From Macrosoma leucophasiata (lineage: Eukaryota; Arthropoda; Insecta; Lepidoptera; Hedylidae): 64,000 bases of DNA. The stretch is taken from positions 7,316,001 through 7,380,000 of the forward strand of contig JAWQUS010000030.1 of NCBI GenBank assembly GCA_036365455.1, given 5' to 3'. Within the stretch, counting starts at the first letter, position 1. Each line of letters starts with the position of its first letter. This document shows, one piece after another, positions 1 through 10,650 of the stretch. A model generated the notes under the pieces. It was given only the letters and a program-made list of their open reading frames with translations. It was not told the DNA's origin and made no database searches. The translations under genes were made by a program, and so were the position numbers.

Positions 1-200
1 CTTCCCTTTTTAGTGCATGCTCATATATCATAATTTAATGTTTTTTTACGTATTCAAATATTTTAAATATTTAAAGGAAGAAAAACTAAAATAATGTAAC
101 AAGTGATCATTAATTTACACCAATTATTTTTAAACTTATATTCTAAACGACTTCACAAAGTTAAGTATGGAGATATCGGAATTGGTCTAATTTTATCAAG

Positions 201-275
201 GTTTCGGTAGCATAGTGGTACAGCGGCTGGTTCCTGAGGTCGGAGGTTCGGTCCCTGCCCGGAGTATTTTTTTTA
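201..275 (+). repeat. tRNA-derived SINE head
   Basis: A polymerase III type internal promoter is visible: box A TAGCATAGTGG at 208-218 fits the tRNA consensus, and box B GGTTCGGTCCC at 245-255 has one change from it. A T-rich run follows at once. A real tRNA would need paired acceptor arms and I see none, so this is read as a SINE head. The adjoining 276-680 holds no supported gene. Confidence 0.5.
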
Positions 276-680
276 TTTTTTAGGTAAAACGGTGGTCACT
301 ATGCCCCCGATCTTTGGCACCAGAGATCTGTCATCATAAAAAAGGAATCATGAAAAACGTTAAATATAAATTGATACATTCCGTTTGCTACACATAATAT
401 GAAATTTTAAAAAAAAGTGAATATACTGTCCGAAAATCAGCAAACCCTGCATGTTCCAATATATTATGGTGGCCGTTTTAAAGAAGGGAATCAATAGCGG
501 AAGGGACTCATTCCTATGGGCGTCCCGGGAGACGGGTCCGACATGGATAATGATCGTACCAGCGCCGGCTACAAATAGGTTAGCAAATGTAATATCCGAG
601 TACGTGGTCCAGATACACGAACGTACGGCTAGACAGACAGTGACAGTTCATTAAGTTGAAGACAGCTTTAGGCTTTTTTT

Positions 681-737
681 TTCTTAGGCTTTTCACGAGC
701 TATCTTTATTGATGTAAAACTATTTATACGGATATCT
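681..737 (+). repeat. Fragment of Penelope-like terminal repeat
   Basis: This stretch (TTCTTAGGCTTTTCACGAGC and onward) resembles the sequence beside and inside the left arm of the Penelope-like element at 25135-25192, including the TTGATGTAAAACTATTTATA part matching ATTGAAATAAAACTATTTTT. It is diverged and has no coding sequence beside it. It is probably a solo remnant of the same family. Confidence 0.45.
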
Positions 738-1445
738 AAGTGGTATAAAAAATAGTCTACAACCTATCAAAGGAGTAAAAACATCTAATTTCATAAAAAT
801 GTTTAGGTAGAGTCTGATCACAAATACTGTGAGTTTTCCATACATGACATGAAGTAAAAAAACAACTCAATATTAAAGAGCACATTTAACAACGAATACG
901 AATATAATTAGATATTGACATAAAAAAATCTTATAAAACACTATACTTACGAACTTTTGCCAGGATAATTTAATATTGAGTATACTTTGATTTTAAAAGA
1001 TATAAGACCACGAATATTTTCAGTACGTTTATACCTATAATCCGGATAATGAAGGTATTTAGTAATTTAGGTAAACCCCCACATAATATTCTATCACATA
1101 ACCTCTGCAAACATAATAAAATGTACATAAAAACTAGGTGAAAAAAGAAAATATACTGTCTTTTGTCTATGGAAAATAATACCATTGTATTTTAAAACAT
1201 TCAAAGGGCCGACCCTTCTTCGTGCAATATTGGTGTCAATAAACAACATCGGGTACAATCAAGCAGTTAAATAAGAATTTCGAGGAATGTGGCGTAGCAA
1301 AGTGGTGTCATTTATTAAAAAACCCGGTCTTTGAGATACAGATTAAAAATTCAATGTTATTTCTAAATAATTTAAATTATAATAGTTTAAGCATTAGTAA
1401 CTATTCTGATTATGTTGACTTCTGATTTTATCTTTTTATACCTAA
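738..1445. other. AT-rich intergenic DNA, nothing recognised
   Basis: No frame reads like a protein, no RNA gene is visible, and I recognise no repeat boundary here. Confidence 0.5.
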
Positions 1446-1634
1446 CTAGCTGTTGCCCACGGCTTCGCCCGCGTGGATGTCGTTTTATAAATATTTTTTC
1501 CTAATTTTTTTTTCTGCTATAAACCTCACGGAGCTCGAGACCTTTCCAACGAATGCAAAACCGTGGAAATCGGTTGGTGCGTTCTGGAGTTATAGCGTCA
1601 GGAAGGAAACCCCGACTTATTTTTATAATATAGA
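1446..1634 (-). mobile_element. Helitron-like non-autonomous element
   Basis: On the minus strand it starts with TCTATATTATAAAAATA and ends with GCCGTGGGCAACAGCTAG followed by T. A TC start, a GC-rich hairpin just before the end and a terminal CTAG inserted before T are the marks of Helitron-type elements. The same end recurs at 16834 and, in changed form, elsewhere in the window. It has no coding capacity. Confidence 0.6.
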
Positions 1635-3277
1635 TTATCTATTTGTTGGTGAGTCTAAAAATATTAGAAAAACTTTAATGATAAACAAATGAGCTGTATG
1701 ATCTTTTGCGTCAATCAAATCATGGTAAATTTATACCATAACCTACCTAAGGCATTGAACTAGCCTACAGACGTACGATTCTTTTGGGCTTTTTACCTGC
1801 ACCGCCGCAGTTTGAAAACATGCAGGATGGATGGCTTTATTGTCTCTTAAATTCAGGCTTCTAATTAATTGACGGAATTGTAGATGACATGAAGGATGAA
1901 CGTGGATTAATATATGTATATCTCAGCACATGATAATGAACCGTCATTGAATAAATCGCGCCATTATTAATTATGAAAAACGCATGTTAAGGATTAGAAG
2001 TACCTACGTGAAATTATAATTTTAAAACTATCTATTTATTTCAGTACTGTTAAATCAGGTAGAAAGAGGCGAGGTTGTTAATTAGTCGTATCCTTCGTTT
2101 TGGGTTAGATTTTTTACGTGAGAAAATCCTTACTTGACATTTTATTAGACTTGACCGTTTATATGCTATTCGGTTGATATACTTATCTGCTTAAAGCCAA
2201 AAATTTTTAAGTTGTCTTTAAAAAAAATAGAAGTGCGTAACAACATCAAACAAACAAAACACAAACTTTAATCATAAACTTAAATAAAACAATAGTATTT
2301 AAACTTACTGCTAATGCCACTATTTACAATCTGTGTCAGATTTCCCCTCGCAGCTCGCAACATATTCTTCCTGCATCAGATAGATCTTGAATAATACATT
2401 CTCATTATGGACCGTAAATCAGCTAATAACATACGCATAACTCAGTTTAATTATTTATACGAGTAGATACAATAGAGCCGACAAGTGAAGCCATTTGCTT
2501 TATTCGATTTTTTTTTTAAATTTGAGGCATTGTTTTTAAAAAAATGTGTTTATACAATCTGTGGAAAAAAAAAGTTTTTTATTGAGGAAGGTTTTAAGCG
2601 GACGAGTTGGTAATATGTCTGCTAGCACATATAGTTAACCTGTTAAAAATCATAACAATTTTATAAATAGCACCAATTTATACTCTAGTATGGAACAATT
2701 GCTTTGCTGTGCATAACAAATGATGTGCGCAAATTGATGTGCGCATTGGTGATTAACAATTTTATTATGTCATGAATTAAGTAATGCGAGACCTGTGGAA
2801 GTTATATTTGATACTTCCTTCCTGTTGGTCAGTTTTCCATAAATATGTAACCTGAATATATTTCAAAACAAATAGATTATGAAATTCATATTATTAGACT
2901 AAAGTCTTAAGTGTTTATTTAATACTATTGAACTCTCCGCTTTAAAAATTTTTATAATAAAAATAAAATTAAAATTTCCGGTGTAAATTTATTAGTAGAT
3001 CCATGTCAAAAAATAAATCATTAACAAAATAAAGCATTTAACTTTATGAAGTGAACCATAGACGCAAGCCGTCGCGAGCATGCCATGATTAAATCGGAGG
3101 GTGCGAAAATTCGTGGAGCGACATTCAAAACGTTCGACGTTCGAAATTTAAACCCCGCGCAAACAAATCCGATCTCGCGAACAATGCCGCTTACACCCAA
3201 ATAACACGTATACGAATTATTTTAACGATTCCATTTCTCATTTCGACATAATTACTGTGTAAGTTTTGAAATAATAA
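1635..3277. other. Intergenic DNA, nothing recognised
   Basis: AT-rich sequence without a plausible coding frame, splice-bounded exon or RNA gene. Confidence 0.45.
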
Positions 3278-3545
3278 TCTATATATATATTATTATATAT
3301 AAAAATGCAACCCGTTTTCCTTGGTCACGGCATCACGCGTGAATGGCTGGACCGATTAGGCAAATTTTGGTTTTGAATGATTTTTGGAAGTCCAAGAAAG
3401 GTTTGAAAGGTAAGAAAGTATGAATAAATTGAAGGGAAATAGTAAAAACCACAATTTCATTTTTCCATACAAATAGTCCGTATCTATCAAACCTTTGACT
3501 CATTATTTCATTGTGAGGCAATACGAAGTTTGCCGGCTCAGCTAG
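3278..3545 (+). mobile_element. Helitron-like element, family II
   Basis: It begins TCTATATATATATTA after an A and ends GCCGGCTCAGCTAG before a T. A second copy on the opposite strand lies at 39638-39896 and shares the interior, including the phrases GACCGATTAGGCAAATTTTG versus its relative and the ATAGTCCG(T/G)ATCTATCAAACC stretch. The element is non-coding; the small open frame across it is an accident of the repeat. Confidence 0.6.
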
Positions 3546-3734
3546 TCTATAATATTTTAGGAAAATATAAATTGATTTTTCTGTTCAAAATAGTACTTTT
3601 ATTTCTTTTAAACTTAAATTCATTTGTACAAAAGTGCTTTGTATATTTTTCGGTTAATAGAGTAATATAGATAGAGAAGTTTTTTATTTTTCGCAATAAT
3701 TCATGCGGGTCAATATAAAGGCCAAAGAAAAGCA

Positions 3735-3815
3735 GTAAAAAAATGAATTCAGGCGAGATTCAAACTCGAGACCTTTGGAACACTAGCCCAGCCGCTCTAA
3801 CCACTAAGTGAACGT
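3735..3815 (-). repeat. tRNA-like SINE head
   Basis: Read on the minus strand it gives TTAGTGGTTAGAGCGGCTGG then GAGTTTGAATCTCGCC, an A-box and B-box arrangement like a tRNA, ending with CTGAATTC. It is related to the tRNA-like heads at 5939-6150 and 41330-41410. Mismatched arms argue against a working tRNA. Confidence 0.45.
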
Positions 3816-4711
3816 CATGTTTTTCCTTTCTCTGTTGACAGCCGTCTCTGGAGTTGGTGAACGACATAACAAATGAATGCAATCAGTATCCAGCCCAAGT
3901 CAATTTTTTCTTTCGATTTCTTTTCAAAATCTTTAAAACTAATCTTTTGTAGGGACCTCCTTTGAATCATTTATGTGGCACTGTTTAATTGTATTCGGTG
4001 GCTAATATTTTTCAATTTAGTCACTGGTTTTAAAATGAATATTATACATATTATTATCGATTATTATTTTCTTATCTTGCATTCGTTTATCATATTTAGA
4101 TTTATACTTCATTTAATTACATGTTTAATCGCGTGAATAAAAAAATACAAATAAATAATTATTCAACTATTTACGACGTATATTTTGTAATGTTTTCTAC
4201 GTGCGAGTTAACAAACGTTTCTCGCGAAGGAACAATTAGGCACAGGTGAAAGTTAGGGGACGGAACATCCATCCTAATGGGAGTTCGCACTTACTTTTTA
4301 ACAAGTACCACCAAGTTTCCCTACCAAGGTTGCAGTGGAGTGGATAATGATTGTGTTAATGAACTTTAACGATTTCTTAAGTGACTCGTATATTCGATTT
4401 ATTTATCCATTTTATGTGACAACAAAAAGTAAAAAAGTATAAATAGTATAATGATGTATCTTATTGTCTTTTTTTTAATTTTGCAGCGTTAGTGTAAAAA
4501 TTGCGCAAAAGTCTTTTTAGAAATTCGTTTCAAATAATGCTCCAACCTTAATTTTCACAAGAAATAGCACTGACGTTGCAAAGCAAATTAAGCTATATAA
4601 TATGTAAATATAGTACGTATCAATCCCTGATAAACATTCGAATATGTATATATTTTTTTTCGAACATTTTTTAATTTTTTATTCTACGAACAAACATTTT
4701 TCTCCTCTTTA
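3816..4711. other. Intergenic DNA, nothing recognised
   Basis: AT-rich, with no coding frame, RNA gene or repeat boundary that I can defend. Confidence 0.45.
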
Positions 4712-5400
4712 TTAACCGACTTCGAAAAAAGGAGGAGGTTCAATTCTCAATTCGTCCGGATCTTTTTTTTTTTTGTATAAAAAATATTTAACACCTGAAC
4801 GATAGATACAACACAAACACAAACATGTAAACAAAACAAATACAATCTTAAACTATATCAGTCTCATAACGTTAAGATAAACAAAACTTTAATTAATCCA
4901 ATAAGAGTGTCAGTGCGTGAAGCGGCTTTCACATTCACCCGATGTTATCACAATATGTGACGTTATCATGAAAGTTAAGTCGGCGTAGTGTGCGCGTCGC
5001 CTAATAAGGCTGCGGTTTCGCTAAAACAACACGCAAGTGAACACGCCCGCTCTCCAAGTTTGTGGACTTACGCAAACTTTTAATTAATGAATTCCCAACG
5101 TATAACACCTACACTATGCTTTAACATACTTACTTTTAAATAAAACTGACTATAGACAAAAGTTTTTTTTTCCCCAACACTAAAACACAAAGCACAAGAC
5201 CGCACTGAAAAAAAAAAGTTAACCGCGAAGGCGCGCGCGTCCGCCACCGAAACGTGGTCGACATTAAAACCTTAGCGGGAAAGAAACGGTCCCCTTATTA
5301 CGTCTCGAAAGAAATTCGCACACAGAGGCAAGGCGAAAGAAGTCCACCCACACAGGCGCACTGCATCGTGACACGGGGGGATCGGTGTCGGTGTGTGCGT
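4712..5400. repeat. Dispersed repeat with TTAACCGACTTCG end
   Basis: The start TTAACCGACTTCGAAAAAAG, running to ATTCGTCCGGATC, is present in inverted orientation at 24290-24347, so it is the end of a dispersed family. The following part to about 5400 is richer in CG (cggcgtagtgtgcgcgtcgcc) than the surroundings and may be its interior. No transposase or reverse transcriptase frame was found. Confidence 0.5.
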
Positions 5401-5938
5401 GGCTACAAATAAGTACTAAAAGAGATAGTTAGGTGCGGTACTAGCTCGAGACATGTATGCTCCATACTACAATATTATACTTACTCTAAATCTCCTTAAT
5501 GTACTCAAGTTGATGAGTAATTGGAAATCATACCTTATCATATCCAAAGTTTTATATTAGCACATACATACAACTTAAAAATGATCTAACAGAGAATATT
5601 TTCAAGAATTTATAAAAAATTCTATCAGTATTTTAGAGCATAAAGAAATAAATTACTCTGTTCTCTTTTGAGACATATATAAAATTGTTTTTTGAAGACT
5701 AAAAATGCTCTTATTAATGTATCAAAAATAATGTTTTTGAATTAAAAAAAATTCTCTTATTAATCTATCAAAAAAATACAAAGTCGAAAACGATTCTATT
5801 TTATTACTGATCAGTAATTTTAAAGAAATATGAGCACGGAATAATATGACACAAAAATATTACTAGTCAGTTTTCTTGTACATACATATTCATTATTATT
5901 TGTTGCTTTATTACCAATTTCATATAAACATTAATTAC
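5401..5938. other. Intergenic DNA, nothing recognised
   Basis: Very AT-rich, no supported feature. Confidence 0.4.
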
Positions 5939-6150
5939 AATTGTTTTTATATTATTTCGCATTAACACATGCTTGTGAAATATATTTTATTTTTAAAGAA
6001 AAATGGAAAGATAAATTTGACTTCTTTGAACTCGCGACCTACTGGGAATCTAGTCCAGCCCCTCTTCCAATTGAGCTACTGAAGCCCTGCCCGATTTGTC
6101 AAATCTTTCCTTCACATCTATTGCATTGCTTGATGGCGCTGCTGCTACCA
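5939..6150 (-). repeat. tRNA-derived SINE copy, family of the 41-kb foldback
   Basis: On the minus strand it reads CTTCAGTAGCTCAATTGGAA, then a region ending in the tail that includes CACAAGCATGTGTTAATGCG. The same head and tail occur at 40982-41434. A tRNA-like D arm (GCTC...GAGC) is visible in the intact copy near 41345. This copy is single and not folded back. Confidence 0.6.
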
Positions 6151-6229
6151 AAAATACATTGAATAACGATTCTACGCCCTGTCATTGAATAACGCTTCTT
6201 GCAAACATTGCACGAGTCACAAACACCTT

Positions 6230-6320
6230 CAGTAGAGCCCATCCCGTAGCAATTTCGTAGCCACGAAGCTACGGTTGCGTAGCTATCATCGTAGCCGCGT
6301 AGGTTTACAGCCGTACTACG
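6230..6320. repeat. GTAGC-rich repeat
   Basis: A cluster of interleaved CGTAGC and GCTACG words able to form small hairpins. A shorter related cluster is at 44998-45055. The shared word pattern suggests fragments of one miniature element; no ends could be defined. Confidence 0.35.
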
Positions 6321-6339
6321 ATAATTCGGGGTCAAAGAT

Positions 6340-7937
6340 CTTTAAGCATCATTACAAATAGGGTAACTTCCAAACACAATGAAACCACATCTCAGGTTTC
6401 TTCGAGTCTTGTACATTATAAATTATTTCTTTGCCAAGTTCGCCTTTCAAGTATCGCAACAACCACTAACCCTTCTCAGACAAATTTCCTTTGTCTTTAT
6501 AAGCGGAGAATAAGACGTGACTAAAACGTCGTGAAAATGTAACATGTATGGGTGATTATGGCACTCATATTTAAATAATTATATTTTTTATAGCCGTAAT
6601 ATAAATAATAATTTCCATATTTTAACATTTAAATTTATTGTGGAACAACGTAAGCTTTCAATTTATTTTTTTATTCTAATCATGAAAACAATATAATTAT
6701 TATCATTACGTGATGTTATAAAATTATTCTCCCTAATAATATTATATAAACATATCTTTAAAACTCTCTGCCTACCCCGTTAGGGACCTTTCGTGAAGAT
6801 ACATACATATCTTTAAAACAAACAGATTCTTCGGTGAGGCTCGGAAAACATTTCGTTGTACCCGTAACATCTTTTTTATAATCTTTATATATACGAGACT
6901 GGCTACTGGTAGCATAACGGACCAAAGGGATATCAATGCAGTAGATTCAATACCATCAATAATGTGTACAACGCGTCCCAATATAAAGGTTCAACAGCCC
7001 TGCATCTGGTCGTGGAAATTTTATACCATCGTAAAATTTAACTGCGCACTTTAATAACTAAAACCCGAAGCCGATAGTCGTATCGTTGACAAAAGGATGA
7101 GTACGAAACCTCTTTGCCCACACCAGTCCACTCATACACCTGCAAGCCACACGTACGCACCGACTCACACATACACACCGCACAACTACTACCCTGAAAC
7201 CCACACGCCCACCCGCCAAACACGCCCAACGTCTTGGGTTTTCTTATAAACCACGTTGTGTTCGACGTCCCACTCTGACCCGTGCAACTATGCTGAGGCC
7301 TCTCTGTCTAGCAATGACGAGCTTCACATAAAGCGACGCCACATTCCCGCCTTTTTTCCCACTCCATTTTGACAGCTCGCGGCTCCATATCTGGCCGGAA
7401 ACTAAGACAGCGTTCACAGACAGCCTTTGAAATATCTTCATCCAATATTTTCATAGCGACAACATCTATATGATATCTATGATACAACAACTATGATCGC
7501 CACCTCTATACATAGCCTTATAATTAGCTCTTCTATGTCAAGTAACATCAATAAACATTTCACCAAAAGACGTTTTCTTATAACTAGTAAATACAACTTT
7601 AAATGGTCAATAAAAATACATTTAACGACATACTCGTATAAAATACGTATCCTACTCCATCCACATGTTTTGTGGAATGAATAAATTTTAAACAGTTGAT
7701 AAATACACAACTAGATACATTAACATATCCACAAATCATGAAAATATATTTATACTGTATTGTTATTTCATCTTTATACTTAATTGTAATTAAAAACCCA
7801 TAATCGATAATTCATATAACAAAGGTCTTATAATTCAAATCCCTAATCACATGTAATAACTTATCCCAACTCGTGCTTATCGTCTCTACTCGTCTCAACA
7901 TCTTAATCGCACCGTATGATATCGGTTTTCTTGCGCA
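6340..7937. other. Intergenic DNA with a CA-rich stretch
   Basis: No gene is supported. Positions about 7110-7220 are rich in CA and CAC words. Near 6765-6800 the phrase CTCTGCCTACCCCGTTAGGG resembles the 3' end of the SINE family at 24636-24950, so a short SINE tail probably lies there. Confidence 0.4.
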
Positions 7938-7975
7938 ATGTGTTCGTCGTCTTACCGACTAAGTGGCTCAAGACG

Positions 7976-8209
7976 CGTTAGCGGGCGCGGGCGCGGGCGC
8001 GGTGGGCGGGGCTGCGGAGATGCGGCACTCCGCTATCGGCACACCGAACACACATTTTTCCCGCCGCAAACCTCGCGCCGAGGGTTAGCCGCGACCCGCA
8101 GACCTCGTTCGGCGGGAGCGGGACGGAGAACACGCCGCTCTGCTCGCACACGCCTGCGCGTTGAACGAGCGCGCCAATTTCAACAGTTTTCCTTTCAGTA
8201 CAAGTTTGG
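7976..8209. promoter_or_regulatory. GC-rich island, possible promoter or 5' exon
   Basis: This is by far the most GC- and CpG-rich stretch in the first 30 kb, opening with three GGGCGC units. On the plus strand it ends at AGTACAAGTTTG|GTACGTGATA, a plausible splice donor at 8210. It could be a non-coding first exon or promoter of a gene with a distant second exon. Neither strand offers a protein of recognisable family, and the open frames here are explained by GC content. The strand of transcription is unknown. Confidence 0.3.
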
Positions 8210-8985
8210 TACGTGATATTGCGGGGTTTACTCAGTCGTCTGAAATGAGGATGGATTGAAATAATTTCAATAACTAATGAAAACATGTTTATGAAATTTA
8301 TGTTTTTTTGTCATTTTACGATATAATATCCACTTTAGGGTGTAATTGATTTATTTTTATAAATTCGTGAGAGTTTCTCATTGATAACTTATTTTTGGAA
8401 AACTATTTATTTCTTCGCCTTATAATTTGTAATAAGTTTAACATTGTTAAACTTATGAATCAGTTATAACTTTGATTTGTGTATGCAATTAAAAGTAAAG
8501 CGGATACTTAAAAAATACAAGAGTAATACAAGAGTATATATAATATAAGTTCTACTTTAATCACAATTTCGACTTTAGATAATTTACACGAAAATTTTCA
8601 CTAATTAAATTATAAGAAATGCGTAGGTAAACTAATTTTGAATCATACCTGTATGATTTATGTCGAAGTGACTTTTTAGGAGGAATATAATCTTATGTCA
8701 CTTGAAAATTTTTCATTTATCTGCAGTAAAAATCTTTCAGCTTTCATATGTCCCTCTAATAATATACCAACATATTCGAAATGTTGTCTCTGTAATTTGA
8801 GGGCCATTCTACATCACAGCTCTTATTTCATCATTTACAAAGATAAGGTGGTGAGATGAGCACTACCAATTTGTCTATATGCAATGCAGACCACCAGTAG
8901 ATACCCAAACCAAATATCACTGCGATTAATACAACTTTACAAAAGAATAAATTAAACCATAGTGCAAACAGTTATCACATCAACA
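8210..8985. other. Intergenic DNA, nothing recognised
   Basis: No coding frame, RNA gene or repeat boundary supported. Confidence 0.4.
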
Positions 8986-9145
8986 ATACTTTGTTAACTA
9001 ACATTTAGACCGAAACCACATGCGGTGTTCCATAGGAGCCCAAATAAATAACGTGTTCAGCAACATAATACTTGAAACAAGGATTGTCGTGTACCACAGC
9101 GTCGGTCGCGCGGCAAATCTGCAAGCTCTCAGAGTGACATGTTTT
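8986..9145 (+). repeat. Local triplicated segment, copy 1 (most diverged)
   Basis: Carries the order AACATTTAGACCGAAACCAC, ATAACGTGTTCAGC, GAAACAAGGATTGTCG and CGGTCGCGCGGC, matching the two copies at 9360-9600 and 10026-10265 but with more changes. No open frame is shared by the copies. Confidence 0.6.
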
Positions 9146-9192
9146 GTTTATAGATGTCAAATATTACAATAATTTTAGTGATTTTTTTATAT

Positions 9193-9336
9193 GATATTAA
9201 TATGTTTATTCATTCTTCCGATTGGAGAGTACTTATTTCTAGGTTGTTTGCTGTTCTATTAACGATATTAATATGTTTATTCTTTCTTCCGATTGGAGAG
9301 TACTTATTGCTAGGTTGCTTGCTGTTCTATTAACGA
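9193..9336 (+). repeat. 71-bp direct tandem duplication
   Basis: Two consecutive units of 71 bp, each starting GATATTAATATGTTTATTC and ending CTGTTCTATTAAC, with only a few differences. The second unit starts at 9264. It lies between two copies of the larger triplicated segment. Confidence 0.85.
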
Positions 9337-9359
9337 GAAATAACACTTTATTTATTCAT

Positions 9360-9600
9360 CATAAAAGAAAGGACTGATTTCAAATGAAACCATTTTGCAA
9401 TCAATTATACCGTCGGTAATATTTCGTTATTATTTAGACTGAAACCGCGTGCGGTATTGCTTATTATCCCAGATGAATAACGTGTACAGTGACAAAATAG
9501 TTGAAGCAAGGATCGTCGGTTGACGAGCCGGCCGCAGCGGCGGTCGCGTGGCGAACCTGCAAGTTGTCAGCGCGACCACGTGATTAGCCTAGCCTACCCG
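9360..9600 (+). repeat. Local triplicated segment, copy 2
   Basis: Shares a long stretch with copy 3, including GGATCGTCGGTTGACGAGCC and GCAGCGGCGGTCGCGTGGC, then CCTGCAAGTTGTCA and GCGACCACGTGATTAGC. It is GC-rich compared with its flanks. The family is not one I recognise. Confidence 0.7.
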
Positions 9601-9751
9601 CTCTCACCCGTGCCCACCATTTTGCTATGATATGTCTTCTACTATTGCCCATGTACTTGCCCGCTTAGGGTCGCCTATGTTTTGTTTGTACATGCATTTT
9701 TATCATGCAATATTGCATTTTTTTTTGGTCCCGTTAATTTTATTTATTACT

Positions 9752-9960
9752 AGCGGCCCGCCCCGGTTTCGCCCACGCTGCTCTGCTTCTAATAGTCAAA
9801 GCGTGATTTAAGCTATCCTATCTGATAAGTTGGATCAAATTGCACACAGTGTGCAAATTTCATTAAAATCGGTTAAGTAAGTAGTTTAGGAGTCCATCGG
9901 ACAAACACATAGACATAGACATACATACTTAACTTACATAGTTACATAACAGATACCAAA
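9752..9960 (-). mobile_element. Helitron-like or LINE-tail repeat ending CTAG
   Basis: On the minus strand it finishes GGGGCGGGCCGCTAG before T, close to the ends at 32620-32652 and 62090-62113. The interior phrase TTCATTAAAATCGGTTAAGT is common in lepidopteran dispersed repeats. It has no coding sequence, and I cannot decide between a Helitron tail and a LINE 3' end. Confidence 0.45.
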
Positions 9961-10025
9961 ATTATAATTGGAATGATTAGAATATTTACTTTTTTTTTTT
10001 CATTGCGTTAAATCTAAATGATACA

Positions 10026-10265
10026 GAACATCAACAGATCGCAAATGAAACCATTGTACACACAATTATCCCGTCGACAATACTCTATTATCATTTAGAA
10101 ACCGCGTGTGGTGTTGCGTATTAGCTCCGATGAATAACATGTAGAGCGATATAATAGTTGAAGCAAGGATCGTCGGTTGACGAGCCGGCCGCAGCGGCGG
10201 TCGCGTGGCTAACCTGCAAGTTGTCAAGCGCGACCACGTGATTAGCATGGCCGATCTCCACCGTT
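10026..10265 (+). repeat. Local triplicated segment, copy 3
   Basis: Closest to copy 2 at 9360-9600, with the central GGTTGACGAGCCGGCCGCAG block identical. Copies 2 and 3 are about 660 bp apart, with a CTAG-ended repeat between them. Confidence 0.7.
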
Positions 10266-10650
10266 TTGTTTTAATATGCCTCATACCATTGCCCACATAG
10301 TAACACCTCCACACGCGACCTCAAGTCGCGTTCGGTTACGTTTTTTTTGAAGATGTAAGATACTAAATTCAATTACTTTAATACGTACTGTTATCACTGT
10401 CTTTTTATTATTTATTTTGCACCTATATTTCTTCTTCTCTATACTACCCAAAGGTTGTCTGGGAGAGAATGCCATGAGGCATTAAGTCCGCCATATGTAC
10501 ATATGTTTGTGTCATTATCGTAGGTAATTTTTTTAGGAATGGAATTAAAACGAGAGTACGCACAAAATATGTATACTTTATTTTTTCAATTCATTTTATT
10601 GACTGCTTGTCTGTCAACCAAACGACATAAATAAAAAAAATTAAACATAA

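Noticed and set aside
7978..8286. 102-residue open frame on the minus strand in the GC island
   Set aside because: Composition follows the CpG-rich DNA, no domain is recognisable, and it overlaps an equally long frame on the other strand.
9193..9336. Possible CRISPR-like or satellite array
   Set aside because: Only two units without unique spacers, in an insect genome; it is a simple tandem duplication.
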